This document shows, in pieces, positions 32,073 through 43,900 of a stretch of DNA of 64,000 nucleotides (the first letter of the stretch is position 1; the number at the start of each line of letters is the position of its first letter). The stretch comes from Mixophyes australis. Its lineage: Eukaryota > Chordata > Amphibia > Anura > Limnodynastidae. Position numbers and translations under genes: made by a program. A model generated the notes under the pieces. It did not search any database. It was not told where the DNA came from and saw only the letters and a program-made list of their open reading frames with translations. The DNA lies in contig JAVHZZ010000006.1 in NCBI GenBank assembly GCA_036250195.1, positions 172,840,124 through 172,904,123 of the forward strand, written 5' to 3'.

Positions 32073-33493
32073 ACCCTCCTACTTATTAGCAGTTTTCTCT
32101 CCCTTTCACCTTCATCTCTCCCTGCTTTTTTTCCCTGCTGCCATGTCCTATCCTAACCACTCTACTTCAGTGCCATGCTGTTTTTATAACTTCCAGTCTG
32201 ATTGCAGACTGAATCACGGTGGCCCATTATGTCTTCCACAAGCCACAGTTGCTCCTCTGCCCCACTCAGGGATAGCATGCCAGTTATGCCAGTTAAGCCA
32301 GAGGGGCATGCCAGTTACACATTATGACTTCCTCTGTGCCCCACAACTGACACCAGTCCCAAAAGTTTGCTGCTCGTATGGGAACAGTGGCACTGCTGTT
32401 CCCCTATGTTGTTAACTCTACATCTGGTTTCGCCCTGCTTGAAGAGAGCCACCATACTTCCATTCTCATACTTCCAGCCCCACCCCTCCACCTCCGTGGC
32501 TCCTGGGGATCATTCTCAAACTACCAAGTGCCTGAAGCATTTAACCCATTGCTTTTCTGTTCTCCTAAAACACACCTTGTACCCCTTTTTGGTGCAGCAT
32601 AAGGTGTTTAATCCTAATATCCCCAAACCCTCCCCAAGTCGCTTCATTCATCAAACACATTTTTACAGGCACCTCCACCTTCTCAACTTCCTGCCATCAC
32701 ATGCAGTCCACCTAGTTACCCCTAGACAATGGCCCTTCACGCCTCCAATTTTTGCAGCACACTTTCTTACACACACATATCCATGATCCCCCACCCCAGG
32801 TTGCCTATACCCCCTCTCATATTGGTGGGTAACATTTTTTTTGCTCTCCAATAATTCCCAATGTTTGTATTATTCTTCTCCACAAGGAGTGTTTGCTGAG
32901 GGGTATAAGATTGTTACATACCAAAGAGGCATTCTTTTATATTTTACAAGTTCTGCATACTTCTGCAAATGTTGAAATTGTCTCTGCTTTTATAATTATT
33001 TTCATACATTTTTAAGCACATTAGCGTGAACACTCCCGATGCTTGTCTGTTTTTAAATGTTATGTGTGTGTTATATAGTTCCTACACACCTGCATACACA
33101 TGCTTTGTGGTTGTGGGCTTTAAAAGCTTTCAAAAATGTTATCTATGTCGTCTACTACGTATGCCTATGTTGTACCATATATTTGTAATGGTTTATTTTT
33201 TTATTTTATTTTTGTAATAATTTAATGAATTTGTCATGTTTCTTAACTTTCATGTCAGGCTTACTTTTATATATTGTTGGACTATTTTACAGAAACTTGG
33301 GGATGAGCATTAATAGATCTATGCTAGTTGTAAGTAGGTATATGCTGTATAATGTACAAGGAGAGTACAAAACCTGCATGTGGTACAGTTTGCAAGAGAG
33401 GCAAGGAGGTACAAGGCTATATGGTGACACGTGGCTATTAGGTACTATTTTATATCACATCATTATTTACAAACAACCCCTTGTTGTCCTAAA
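32073..33493. other. Intergenic DNA, no gene seen
   Basis: Two overlapping ORFs at 32143-32786 contain no recognisable domain and have the composition of chance ORFs in C-rich sequence. Nothing else stands out. Confidence 0.45.
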
Positions 33494-33575
33494 TACATCA
33501 TCATCATTTATTTATATAGCACCAACATATTCCGTAGCGCTTTACAATTGGGGACAAACATAGTATACTAATAAA
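33494..33575 (-). mobile_element. L2-like tail, target of D2 (left part)
   Basis: CATCATCATTTATTTATATA, then GCACCAACATATTCCGTAGC and GCTTTACAATTGGGGACAAA, is the reverse of an L2- or SINE-type tail. The piece resumes at 40845 after D2 with AAACTGGGTAAAAGAGACAA and GCTCGCAAGCTTACAATCTA. CTAATAAA at 33568-33575 is the D2 target duplication. Confidence 0.7.
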
Positions 33576-33884
33576 TAGGGATGTGCACCGGCGACTTTTG
33601 AGGTCTCGTGTTTTGTGTTTTGGATCCGGATTTTCATTATTTTTGGGGTTCGGATTTGTCTCGCAAAACACTTGACGAAAGGTCTCGGTTCGGATTTAAG
33701 GTTTTGGATTCGGATTTTTTTTGAAAAAAACATAAAAAGTTTAAAAATCAAGTTTTTGGGCTTATTTTCACTCCTACGCTATTATTAACCTCAATAACAT
33801 TCAATAACAAGCATTTCCACTAATTTACAGTGTATTCTGAACACCTCAAAATATAGTTATTAGTCCAAAACGTTGCAACGAGGT

Positions 33885-34680
33885 ATCTTTCTGGACTGCG
33901 TAGAGGAGTGGGTCACCACAATATATATAATAAGAAAACCATCAACTTGTATAATTCGCACCAATAAATGTACCTGGACTGCGTAGAGGAGTGGGTCACC
34001 ACAATATATATTAAAAACCCTGAACTTGTATGATTCGCACCAATAAATGTACCTGGACTGCGTAGAGGAGTGGGTCACCACAATATATATTAAAAACCCT
34101 GAACTTGTATGATTCGCACCAATAAATGTACCTGGACTGCGTAGAGGAGTGGGTCACCACAATATATATTAAAAACCCTGAACTTGTATGATTCGCAGCA
34201 ATAAATGTATCTGGACTGCGTAGAGGAGTGGGTCACCACAATATATATAATAAGAAAACCATCAACTTGTATGATTCGCAGCAATAAATGTACCTGGACT
34301 GCGTAGAGGAGTGGGTCACCACAATATATATAATAAGAAAACCATCAACTTGTATGATTCACACCAATAAATGTACCTGGACTGCGTAGAGGAGTGGGTC
34401 ACCACAATATATATTAAAAACCCTGAACTTGTATGATTCGCACCAATAAATGTACCTGGACTGCGTAGAGGAGTGGGTCACCACAATATATATTAAAAAC
34501 CCTGAACTTGTATGATTCGCACCAATAAATGTACCTGGACTGCGTAGAGGAGTGGGTCACCACAATATTATTAAAAAACCCTACACATCTCTGAATTCCA
34601 CCCAAAAAGTTTATGGACTGCGTAGTGTAGTGTTCCCCACAATATTATTTAAAATTTTTGCAGCAACAGTCAACGTTGTT
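33885..34680 (-). repeat. 3' minisatellite of D2, about 79-bp units
   Basis: About nine units carry CTGGACTGCGTAGAGGAGTG and GGTCACCACAATATATAT, the reverse of the D1 array. Variants end either in AAAAACCCTGAACTTGTATG or in AAGAAAACCATCAACTTGTA. Confidence 0.92.
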
Positions 34681-34714
34681 TAATATCTGATACACCTCTA
34701 TCTGGACTGCATAG

Positions 34715-35420
34715 TGGAGTGGCCCCGGTACCCAATTTGGTACCGGGGCCACAATACCTCCTCCAAACATGGTACAGACCATTCGTCATTGAGATCCCAT
34801 CAAGTATGTTAAAGACAGACAGGTTCGAAGTGTTATTGGTTGACTTTGTAAACCAAAAAACTGTCCCTGTTGCACATAGTCGTGCAATGAAGACTGACTT
34901 TTTCATTTAAAGGCACCATCTTTCAAGTGTAGTGTTTGTAAGTCTAAGTCATATTATACTTTTGGTAAAATTGGTTTATTTTGTTCCTCTTTATGGTAAC
35001 TACTAATAGAATTAAAGTATTAAATAGAAGCGGCAGTTCCTCTTTATGGGAATTAGTAATATAATTAAAGTATTAAATAGAATTAAAGTATTAAATAGAG
35101 TGGTATAGAGTTGTAGTGTGGTATAGATAGAGTGGTCCCCACAATATAATAATAAAACCCTCAACTGGTCTGAATTCCACCAAACAAGTATCTGGACTGC
35201 GTAGTGGGGTGGCCCCGGTACCCAATTTGATACCGGGGCCACAATATAATAAATAGTTACACCCTCAACTGGTCAGAATTCCACCAAACAAGTATCTGGC
35301 CTGCGTAGTGGGGTGGCCCCGATACTAACTTTGATACCGGGGCCACAATATAATAAATAGTTACACCCTCAACTGGTCAGAATTCCACCAAACAAGAATC
35401 TGGACTGCATAATACCTCCT
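34715..35420 (-). repeat. GC-rich hairpin repeats of D2
   Basis: GTGGCCCCGGTA...TACCGGGGCCAC stems occur near 34720, 35210 and 35312, the same repeat as D1 8208-8623. The first two have spacer CCCAATTTGG or CCCAATTTGA. A stretch of non-repeat sequence at 34770-35130 separates the first from the others and contains an AATTAAAGTATTAAATAG direct duplication. Confidence 0.85.
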
Positions 35421-35674
35421 CCAATTTCCAAGTGTAGTGTTTATAACATCTTAACACTACACTAATTCTAGCACATCAAAACCTCTTGTTTTAAATAATG
35501 ACAGGGCATTTAACTTTTGATTTAATTTATTGAATTTGTTGACATTTTCTTTTACTTTTTGAACATGGCAAACGACTGTTGAATGGTCACATAATGCCAA
35601 AAAAAAAGTTGCAAGATGGAATTGTCCTTGGGCCCTCCCACCCTTATGTTGTTGAAATAGGACATGCACACTTT

Positions 35675-35738
35675 AACAAACCAATCATTTCAGTGACAGG
35701 GCCTACCAAACAACTGTGGCTGAAATGATTGGTTTGTT
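35675..35738 (-). other. Conserved 3'UTR hairpin of D2
   Basis: AACAAACCAATCATTTCAG (35675-35693) pairs perfectly with 35720-35738. The stem is the same as in D1; the loop differs slightly and is seen on the opposite strand. Confidence 0.9.
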
Positions 35739-35814
35739 TGGGCCCCCACACCAATAAAACAATTCATCTCTCCCTGTACAAACTAAACAGGCTCTACTGA
35801 GGAAAGATGTCGTC

Positions 35815-36130
35815 CTCATCCTCAACCTCTGATTCCTCTCCCCCTACAGTGTGTACTTCCTCCTCCTCACACATTATCAATTCGTCCCCGCTGGACTCCA
35901 CAACCACAGTCCCTCTGTACTGTCTGGAGGGCAGTGCTGTACTTCATTGAGGAATTGATTATTCATTTTTATAAACATAATTTTTTCAACGTTGTGAGGA
36001 AGCAACCTCCTTCGCCGCTCACTGACCAGGTTCCCCGCTGCACTAAAAACTCTTTCCGAGTACACACTGGAGGGGGGACAACTCAGTTAAAAAATAGAGC
36101 CAGTTTGTACAGGGGCTTCCAAACTGCCTT
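35815..36130 (-). pseudogene. C-terminal hAT dimerisation fragment of D2
   Basis: Minus-strand translation gives SSVYSERVFSAAGNLVSERR and RRLLPHNVEKIMFIKMNNQF, then an acidic tail. It matches D1 7478-7814 closely. A frame change separates the tail (about 35810-35880) from the ORF at 35877-36065. The catalytic Glu of SERVFS is kept but the rest of the core is deleted. Confidence 0.85.
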
Positions 36131-36738
36131 TTGGAGTTCTACCACGTCACTACCTCTAGTTAATTTAGATTGCAAGGCTTGTAAATATAAATACTGTGAA
36201 GATAAAAAAAGCAGGCTGCACAGACTGTGGAGCTAGAAAGTGAAATTAAATGGACCACGTTACTTTGGTGGCCCCCCCCCCCCCCCCCTGCCCTACACTT
36301 GTAGTTGAATATAAATAAAGCAGCCTGCATAGACTGTAGAACTAGAAATTCAAATATACAAAGAAATGGACAAAGGCAGTTTGGTATCTGTCTGCATCAG
36401 ATCCCCTCTCCACTAGGAGTAAAACAGAAAACTTTTCAGCCGTTATATAATCTAGAATATAAATAGAAATTGAGAAAGGCAATTTGGTATCTGTCTGCAT
36501 CATAATCATCAACATCCTCCTCAGCGCCAGCTACATCAATATCCTCCTCCCAGTGTACAACATTCACACCTTCATTAGCCAAATCTGTAACTGGACTGTG
36601 GGTGATCCTTCCAGCATATGCAGAGGGCGTGCTGCAAATGCTGGATGGAGTCACCTCTTCCCGTACAGTGATGGGAAGGTCAGGGTTCACAACCAACAAC
36701 ACCCTTGGACTCGCCTTGGGGATTTGTGATGTCATCTG

Positions 36739-39292
36739 CAGGGCCGCCGAGAGGGGGGGGGAGCGGGTACATTTTACCCGGGCCCGGCCATGCCAGGGGG
36801 CCCGGGCCGGGCCCTCTCCGCTAATTAAATTTTTTTTTTTTTTTATAATTTTCTTTTTTGCGATTTTTATTTATTTTTATTTTTTTCCCCCCGGGGGGGG
36901 GGGGGGGGGTTATTCGTTGGTGGGGGGAGCTGGAAGAAAAAAAGAAAAAAAACGATACTCACGTGATCGCGCGGCGCCGTGTCCCTCCTCTCCTCTTCTC
37001 CATTCACACTGACTGCCGGGCGTGACGTCATCAAGTCACGCCCGTCAGTCAGTGAGGAGCGCCGCAGCCAGCATGAAGAAAGAAGACAGAAGAGGAGATA
37101 GAAGAAAAGAAAGGAAAGAAGTTGACAGAAGAGAAGAAAAGAAAGGAAAGAAGTTGACAAAAGGTAAGTAAAGAAACGGAGAGGCAAGGGGAGGAAAACA
37201 GAGATGGACAGTACTATAAAGAAAGGGGAGAGAAAAACAGAGGAGGGAAAAAAAGGAGAGAGCCACAGAGGAATTAAAAAAAAAGTGGGAAAGAGGAACA
37301 GAGGAGAAAAAAAAGGAGAGAGGAACAGAGGAGAAAAAAAAGTGGGAAAGAGGAACAGAGGAGGAAAAAAAAGTGGGAGAGAGGAACAAAGGAGAAAAAA
37401 AAGTGGGAAAGAGGAACAGAGGAGGAAAAAAAGTGGGAAAGAGGAACAGAGGAGGGAAAAAAAGTGGGAGAGAGGAACAGATGAGAAAAAAAAGTAGGAA
37501 AGAGGAAGAGTGGAGGAAAAAATAGTGGGAAAGAGGAACAGAGGAGAAAAAAAAGTGGGAAAGAGGAACAGATGAGGAAAAAAAGTGGGAAAGAGGAACA
37601 GAGGAGAAAAAAAAGGAGAGAGGAACAGAGGAGAAAAAAATGTGGGAAAGAGGAACAGTGGAGGAAAAAAAGGAGAGAGGAACAGATGAGAAAAAAAAGT
37701 AGGAAAGAGGAAGAGTGGAGGAAAAAATAGTGGGAAAGAGGAACAGAGGAGAAAAAAAAGTGGGAAAGAGGAACAGATGAGGAAAAAAAGTGGGAAAGAG
37801 GAACAGAGGAGAAAAAAAAGGAGAGAGGAACAGAGGAGAAAAAAAGTGGGAAAGAGGAACAGAGGAGGAAAAAAAAGTGGGAGAGAGGAACAAAGGAGAA
37901 AAAAAAGTGGGAAAGAGGAACAGAGGAGGAAAAAAGTGGGAAAGAGGAACAGAGGAGGGAAAAAAAGTGGGAGAGAGGAAGAGATGAGAAAAAAAAGTGG
38001 GAAAGAGGAACAGTGGAGGAAAAAATAGTGGGAAAGAGGAACAGAGGAGAAAAAAAAGTGGGAAAGAGGAACAGATGAGGAAAAAAAGTGGGAAAGAGGA
38101 ACAGAGGAGGAAAAAAAAAGTGGGAAAGAGGAACAGTGGAGGAAAAAATAGTGGGAAAGAGGAACAGAGGAGAAAAAAAAAGTGGGAAGGAGGAAAAAAA
38201 AAGTGGGAGAGAGGAACAGAGGAGAAAAAAAGTGGGAGAGAGGAACAGAGGAGAAAAAAAGTGGGAAAGAGGAACAGAGGAGGAAAAAAAGTGGGAAAGA
38301 GGAACAGAGGAGGAAAAAAAAGTGGTAGAGAGGAACAGAGGAGAAAAAAAAGTGGGAAAGAGCAACAGAGGAGGAGAAAAAAAAGTGGGAGAGAAACAGG
38401 AGAAAAAAAAGTGGGAAAGAGGAACAGAGGAGGAAAAAAAGTGGGAAAGAGGAACAGTGGAGGAAAAAAAGGAGAGAGGAACAGAGGAGAAAAAAAGTTT
38501 TGGGGGCTATTGAATGTTGGGGTGAGTTTAGGGAGAATGAGGTCTATTTATTAAATGTGACTGAATTATTTAATGGCAGTGATGGTTGCAAGAAATAGGT
38601 ACTGCTGGGGCTGTTTGCAGGAAGTTTATTTATTAAATGTGAATAGTATTATTTTAATGTTGGGGCTGGAGGAAGGCCTAATTATTAATTGTGGGTGCTA
38701 TTGATTTAACGCCGGGGCTGGCTGTAATTTTCTAAATGTAGCCATTTTTTTTTCAAAATAGGTCCTTCAACATTCCTGGATCCGGACAAGCCACAACTAA
38801 AGAAAGCAGCAGCCACAGGTGGAGAAAGTGAGAAGAACAGGTAGGAGAGAGCAGCACAGTGTGTGAAATGTTGTGATTCTAGTAGGGACAATACCAATTT
38901 TTGGTGAATGTTGTGCCCAATGTAAGGTGTAGGCCAAGACTGAACTGTTTGTGTACACACTGCATTGTTTGTATACTACACTGTGGTGGTAGATGTCCTG
39001 AAAGTCAGGAGTGCTTGAACATATGTGACGCTCCGGCGAATTGAGAGCCTAGTGGTTTTTATGTTAGCCACGCCCCAATGGCACGTTTGCCACGCCCCCA
39101 AATGCATGACCACACCTCCCAAAATTTTTGCACCGCCGTTTGGCTAGCCACGCCCCTGAATGTATGATCATACACCTAAATTGTTTTGCGCCGCCGTAAG
39201 GCGGCGCAAAAAAATTTGGGGGCTTACTTGAATATGAGGGGGGCCCCATGAATTTGTTGTACCCGGGCCCTGAATTCTTCTTGGCAGCCCTG
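36739..39292. mobile_element. hAT element E1, 2554 bp, with purine array
   Basis: Termini are CAGGGCCGCCGAGAGG and the complement of CAGGGCTGCCAAGAAGAATT. Perfect 8-bp duplications GTCATCTG lie at 36731-36738 and 39293-39300, and D1 at 6218-6245 gives the exact empty site. It contains a G-run near 36890-36910, a GTGACGTCA-type inverted stretch near 37024, a 1.3-kb purine array, and TTAAATGTGAAT/GGGGCTG repeats at 38530-38720. No transposase is encoded. E2 is a shorter relative without the purine array. Confidence 0.93.
37200..38500 (+). repeat. Purine-only minisatellite, about 27-bp units, in E1
   Basis: More than 40 units of the form GAAAGAGGAACAGAGGAGAA followed by AAAAAGTGGG. The + strand is almost pure A and G for about 1.3 kb. 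A block near 37480-37600 recurs almost exactly near 37690-37810, so segments of several units were duplicated. Long ORFs on both strands (up to 363 codons) are by-products of the periodicity and not genes. Confidence 0.95.
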
Positions 39293-39789
39293 GTCATCTG
39301 TTTAGAAGGCAGAGTTCTTTGTTGTTTTGTTGTTGTTGCTGACCGCATAACTCTCTTAAATTTTTTGTAGGGGGGGGAGGAGGGCTTAGATCCTTGGGTG
39401 AAGCTGGACCACTAGTCATGAACACGGGCCAGGGCCTAAGCCGTTCCTTGCCACTACGTGTCGTAAATGGCATATTGCCAACTTTACGTTTCTCCTCAGA
39501 TGATTTTAAGATTCTCTTTTTGCTATTTTTTGAGAACTTGGGCTTTTTAGATTTTACATGCCCTGTACTAGGAGATTGGGCATCGGGCTTGCCAGACGAC
39601 GTTGATGGCATTTCATCGTCTATGTCATGACTAGTGGCAGCAGCTTCAGCCTTAGGAGGAAGTGGGTCTTGATCTTTCCCTACTTTATCCTCCAAATTTT
39701 GGTTTTCCATTATATGTAGCACAAGAGAGCGTACCCCTAAGCCACACACACTCGGCAAAGCCTTTAAAATTTATATGCGGCACAGGAGA

Positions 39790-40640
39790 GTAGCACTGGA
39801 CTTATACTGCTGAATCAGTGAACTTTGTAATAGCAGTACCACTGGACTTATACACTGCTGAATCAGTGAACTTTGTAATAGCAGTACCACTGGACTTTTA
39901 CTGCTGAATGTGTGAACTTGGTAATATTGCAGTACCAATGGGTTTATATACTGCTGGATTGGCTTTGCAAATTTGGTTATAATTATTATTTTTTTTAAAT
40001 TTTTTTTTTTATTTTTTTTATAACTTTTTTTTTATTTTTTAAAAACTTGGGAATAATGGGGAAATAACTATGCCCTTAGAAGCACAGAGCACAGGACACA
40101 GCACCACTGGACTGAACAGGACACAGCGCAGGACCCAGCAGCACTATTGAACTCAGCAGGACAGAGCACAGCACCACTGGACTGATACTGCAGAATGTGT
40201 GAACTTTGTAATATTGCAGAACCACTGGACTTTTACTGCTGAATGTGTGAACTTGGTAATATTGCAGTACCAATGGGCTTATACTGCAGGATTGGTTGTG
40301 CAAATTTTGTTGTAATTAAAAAAAAATGTAATTATTTTTTTGTATTTTTTTTAAATAACTTTTTTTTATTTTTTTAAACACTTTGGAATATTGGGGAAAT
40401 AACTATGCCCTTAGAAGCACAGAGCACAGGACACAGTACCACTGGACTGAACAGGACACAGCACAGGACCCAGCAGCACCACTGACCTCAGAAGGACAGA
40501 GCACAGGACACAGCACCACTGGACTGAGCACAGCACAGCACAGCACAGCACAGAACTTAACTGAACAGCACAGAACTTAACTGAACAGCACGGGATATAG
40601 CAGGACAGAGGACCACCTAACACACCCTCCCTCTACCCTG
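39790..40640 (-). repeat. 5' leader tandem repeats of D2
   Basis: These are the reverse of the D1 leader: GTACCACTGGACTTATACTG-type blocks and GCACAGAGCACAGGACACAG blocks, with two A/T-only tracts near 39985-40045 and 40315-40380. Confidence 0.8.
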
Positions 40641-40672
40641 ATCAATGCCCGAGTGAAGATGGCGGCGACTAG

Positions 40673-40684
40673 CGGGGAATTTAT
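40673..40684 (-). promoter_or_regulatory. TATA-like box of D2
   Basis: The minus strand reads CCTATAAATTCC about 165 bases inside the 5' terminus, the same motif and distance as in D1. Confidence 0.45.
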
Positions 40685-40844
40685 AGGATCCGAGTATCGC
40701 GAGATCCGACAACAGGATTATGAGTCAGAGCCTCAGTTTCAGATTTGAATTTGGCGCCAATACCCGGATCTGTCTCGGATCCGACTCGGATCGGCAACGT
40801 TCGGGTGGGCTCGGATTTCATAAATCCGAGTGCGCTCATCTCTA

Positions 40845-40925
40845 CTAATAAACAAACTGGGTAAAAGAGACAAAGAGGTGAGAAGGCCCTGCTCGCAAGC
40901 TTACAATCTATGGGACAATGGGAGT
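40845..40925 (-). mobile_element. L2-like tail, target of D2 (right part)
   Basis: This continues the fragment at 33494-33575 after the duplicated CTAATAAA. Confidence 0.65.
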
Positions 40926-43900
40926 TTGACACATGAGGCTAAGGCTAAGTCTACATTTTGCATTTCGGCCCAGCCAGGCTGCAAAGGTAAAAGTGACTCA
41001 TAGGATAAATGATCCTGTCACACAACAATGTTGGTCAGGGGGTAGTTGTCTTGTGTGAAATTGTGCAACGGTTGGTAATAGGGTAAGGTAGTGAGGTTTG
41101 TATACACTGTAGTCATAAATTATAGGTCTACCACCTTTGCAAAATATTAACATTATTTTCATTATGGTGTACTTGTATAATCAATGGTCAAATATTGTAG
41201 CATTACAATAGCACTATATCATGTTAAAATATCTCACTAATTGTGTCTTTACTCATTACTAAAAAAATAAAAATATTTCTTGTTACTCTTTATAGGATTC
41301 CCAAGACTTTTCCTGTTATAAAGAATATGAGATTTCATCATGCTTTACAAGTACCTACCTGTAATGCTTAAAGTAAGTGGACAAAAAAACAAGGAAACCA
41401 TTTTTTCTTTCACAAATTTGTGTATTAGTGCAAAAGAACAAACAACAAAAAGTGAGAAACAAAGCCACATAAATAACAAAGTAGACTATTTTTTTATAGC
41501 AACGCTGTCACCATGGGCAAACATTTGGAGCGGTGGTTCGATTGCCCTAACTTCTGGGTACCAGTGATGTGGGTTGAAACAGTGGTGAAGAAGCAGAGAG
41601 CAGTGGGGTAGCAGAGGGTGATTTGGCAACAAAAGGCAATGGGGCAACAGGATAAACTTGGGGAGGATAAAGAGGGTAAACTTGTGGAGGATAAGGAGTG
41701 TAAACTTGGGGCATAGGTTCCTGGGAAAAAAAATTGGCAGAGGAGCAGGAGTGAGGAAATGTGGCATAAGGGAGTGGACACTTGTGTCATAAGGAAAGAA
41801 ATGGTAGCATGTGGCATAGGGGCAGAAGGGGAAACATATGGCATTAAGGTAGGAGTGGAGACATATTGTGCATTGAGGTCTGTGAGACAGGTACGGATAG
41901 TGTCAATTGTAAACTGTGAAGGAGATGGGTTAGGGTTGTGCTTACTTCAAGTTTGGTGCTTTCTAAGAATTGATTTGACAGGAACATTTTATTGTAGAAA
42001 TCTTGGATGTTGGATCACTGCCCATAGACCCTTGCTTCCTCGTTCATCTGTGTCTTTTCCACATCACTGGACTCTTCTACCAGGTCCTCCACTTCTTCTG
42101 CTGTATCTGCATCTTCAGCTAACATAGTGGATGAAAACAAAAAAACATTTATGTTTGACTCAATGACATCAACGTTTTTGAATCATATTAGTAGATTTCA
42201 TAACTTTTTATTATTATTTTTAAAAATGAAAGTCGGTGTGTATATGTCGAGTCACCTTTTATTAAAAAAAAATTATTGTATCATATAAATTTATACAACA
42301 ACTAATCATCTATGTAGGCCAATGCCGTGGTCTCCAGGGGACTGAGTTCCAACACAGCTGGGGGACCACCTCCTGTCCCCCTAAAATGCCTACGGTGGTC
42401 TCAAATTTTGTCTTGGAGCCGACACTTAAACTCCTTAAAGACCTACTGCCTGTGTGACATGTTCAGAAATAAAAATGTTGCAATGTATACTATCCACAAT
42501 ATTTTAAAAAAAAAAGCAGGTGCATACATACATATAGATAGAAATGTATTGGGCCTAAGGGTCACATACTAATAACAGAAAGTTACCCAGCACTAATACT
42601 TATTTTGAAGAATTATTAAAAGGTGACAAAGTAGGAATGATAGCGTACAAGTTTTTAAAGTTATTAAAGATTTTGGACTGCCATATCTTGGACAATTATG
42701 TTAAGCTTTGTCAAATGTACAAAGAACTGTACTAGGTATGCAAAGCATAATATAATTATTTTTATATAAAAAAAATTAAATGTTGGGCTTTTTTTTACCT
42801 CAGTCACCAATCTTCTATTTGGAATTGACCTACATAGTAATATTTTGCCAAATCCTTAATTTTGCTTGGGCAGAGAGCTGCTGGTTGGTAGTGTGCAGCT
42901 GCTCTGCCTCCAGTTGTACCAGCTCTTCAACCTTTCTAGAAATGTGGCTGCCTCTGCTTCGAGTCCCAGGGAAGGAGCCTCAGCCTTGACTTGACCCTGG
43001 TTGCAGTGGCTCAGACATGAATCTAAACATAGTAAAAAGCATTTAAGGGCCCATACACTATTTCATACATGTCTTTGTACTCACCAATAGAAGAGGATGG
43101 AAAGCAGACTGAAGACCAACACAGATGAATGGAAGTGCTGGTTTAGAAACTGTTCTATGCTAAACAGGGGAGAAAGGAAGTCATTAGTAAAAAGAATTTA
43201 AGGGCCTTCTCAACATTCAGTCCCTTTCCCCAGCATGTTACCAATCCCTTTCCCCATCCCAGGGGCCAGAATATGTATCACCATCATGGGAGGGCCAAGT
43301 GGAGGCCGAAGTGGAAGAGACAGAGGAGGCAGGGAAATCCCAGGCCCCTGCAGAAAAATCTAAGTATCTTTACTGAATAATCTAATATAATAATAATAAT
43401 TTTGTTTTGCAGCATAAAATGTAGGCCTAATAAATCTTGTCTTTACTAACTTATTATTTTTTTATGTTTTTACTAGTTATTTTTCATTATGTTATATATA
43501 AAAAAACATGTTAATGTGTTAAAAAAAATACTGTGTGTGTGTGTGTTTATCTCTTATAAGCAAATGTATATTAATGTGATAGAGGAAGAGAAACGTTCTA
43601 TATGGGTTTTGGTCATCATGCAATATTATGCAATTAACCTTGATATGTACAGTTTGATGTAATAATTCATGAGACAAAAGGTCAATATGCCGGGATAGCA
43701 TAACAATTATATCATAAGACATGTGTATAATAAGGTGAATGAAAATAGGGAATGAACTGCACACCTGTGCATTTCACTGTCGGTTGGCAATACAAATGCA
43801 TATCGTACTGAAATGTACGTCTGCCGGATGAATTAGCTACAGTACATATAACTCTATGTACACCAGATTTTACGTCATGTAATTGACCTAGTACCATATT

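Larger units (their letters stand above)
36436..39710 (-). pseudogene. N-terminal hAT transposase fragment of D2, split by E1
   Basis: The 5' part (39294-39710 from ATG, MENQNLEDKVGKDQDP) carries MPFTTRSGKERLRPWP and reaches QQRTLPSKQM-type codons, where E1 interrupts. The rest continues at 36436-36738 (TSQIPKASPRVLLVVN onward) to the same acidic region and deletion junction as D1 (DVDDYDADRYQIAFLNF). Unlike D1, the 5' exon-like part reads in one frame across the proline-rich tract. E1 and the loss of the core make it non-functional. Confidence 0.85.
33576..40844 (-). mobile_element. hAT element D2, non-autonomous, 7.3 kb, carrying E1
   Basis: The left terminus is TAGGGATGTGCACCGGCGA and the right terminus the complement of TAGAGATGAGCGCACTCGG, so the element points leftward. 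Perfect CTAATAAA duplications lie at 33568-33575 and 40845-40852. It repeats the layout of D1 in reverse: about nine-unit minisatellite, GC-hairpin repeats, 3' hairpin, C-terminal fragment, deletion junction, N-terminal fragment, repeat leader. E1 (36739-39292) sits in the N-terminal coding part. It lacks the D1 solo LTR. Confidence 0.95.

Noticed and set aside
32143..32786. Overlapping ORFs of 74-139 codons
   Set aside because: No recognisable domain, overlapping frames of similar length, no splice or promoter context.
37045..38554. Long ORFs on both strands of the purine array (282, 363, 185 and 141 codons)
   Set aside because: They are Ser/Phe/Leu or Lys/Glu/Arg low-complexity translations of a 27-bp repeat with no stops in several frames at once. 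There is no domain and no start or stop conservation.
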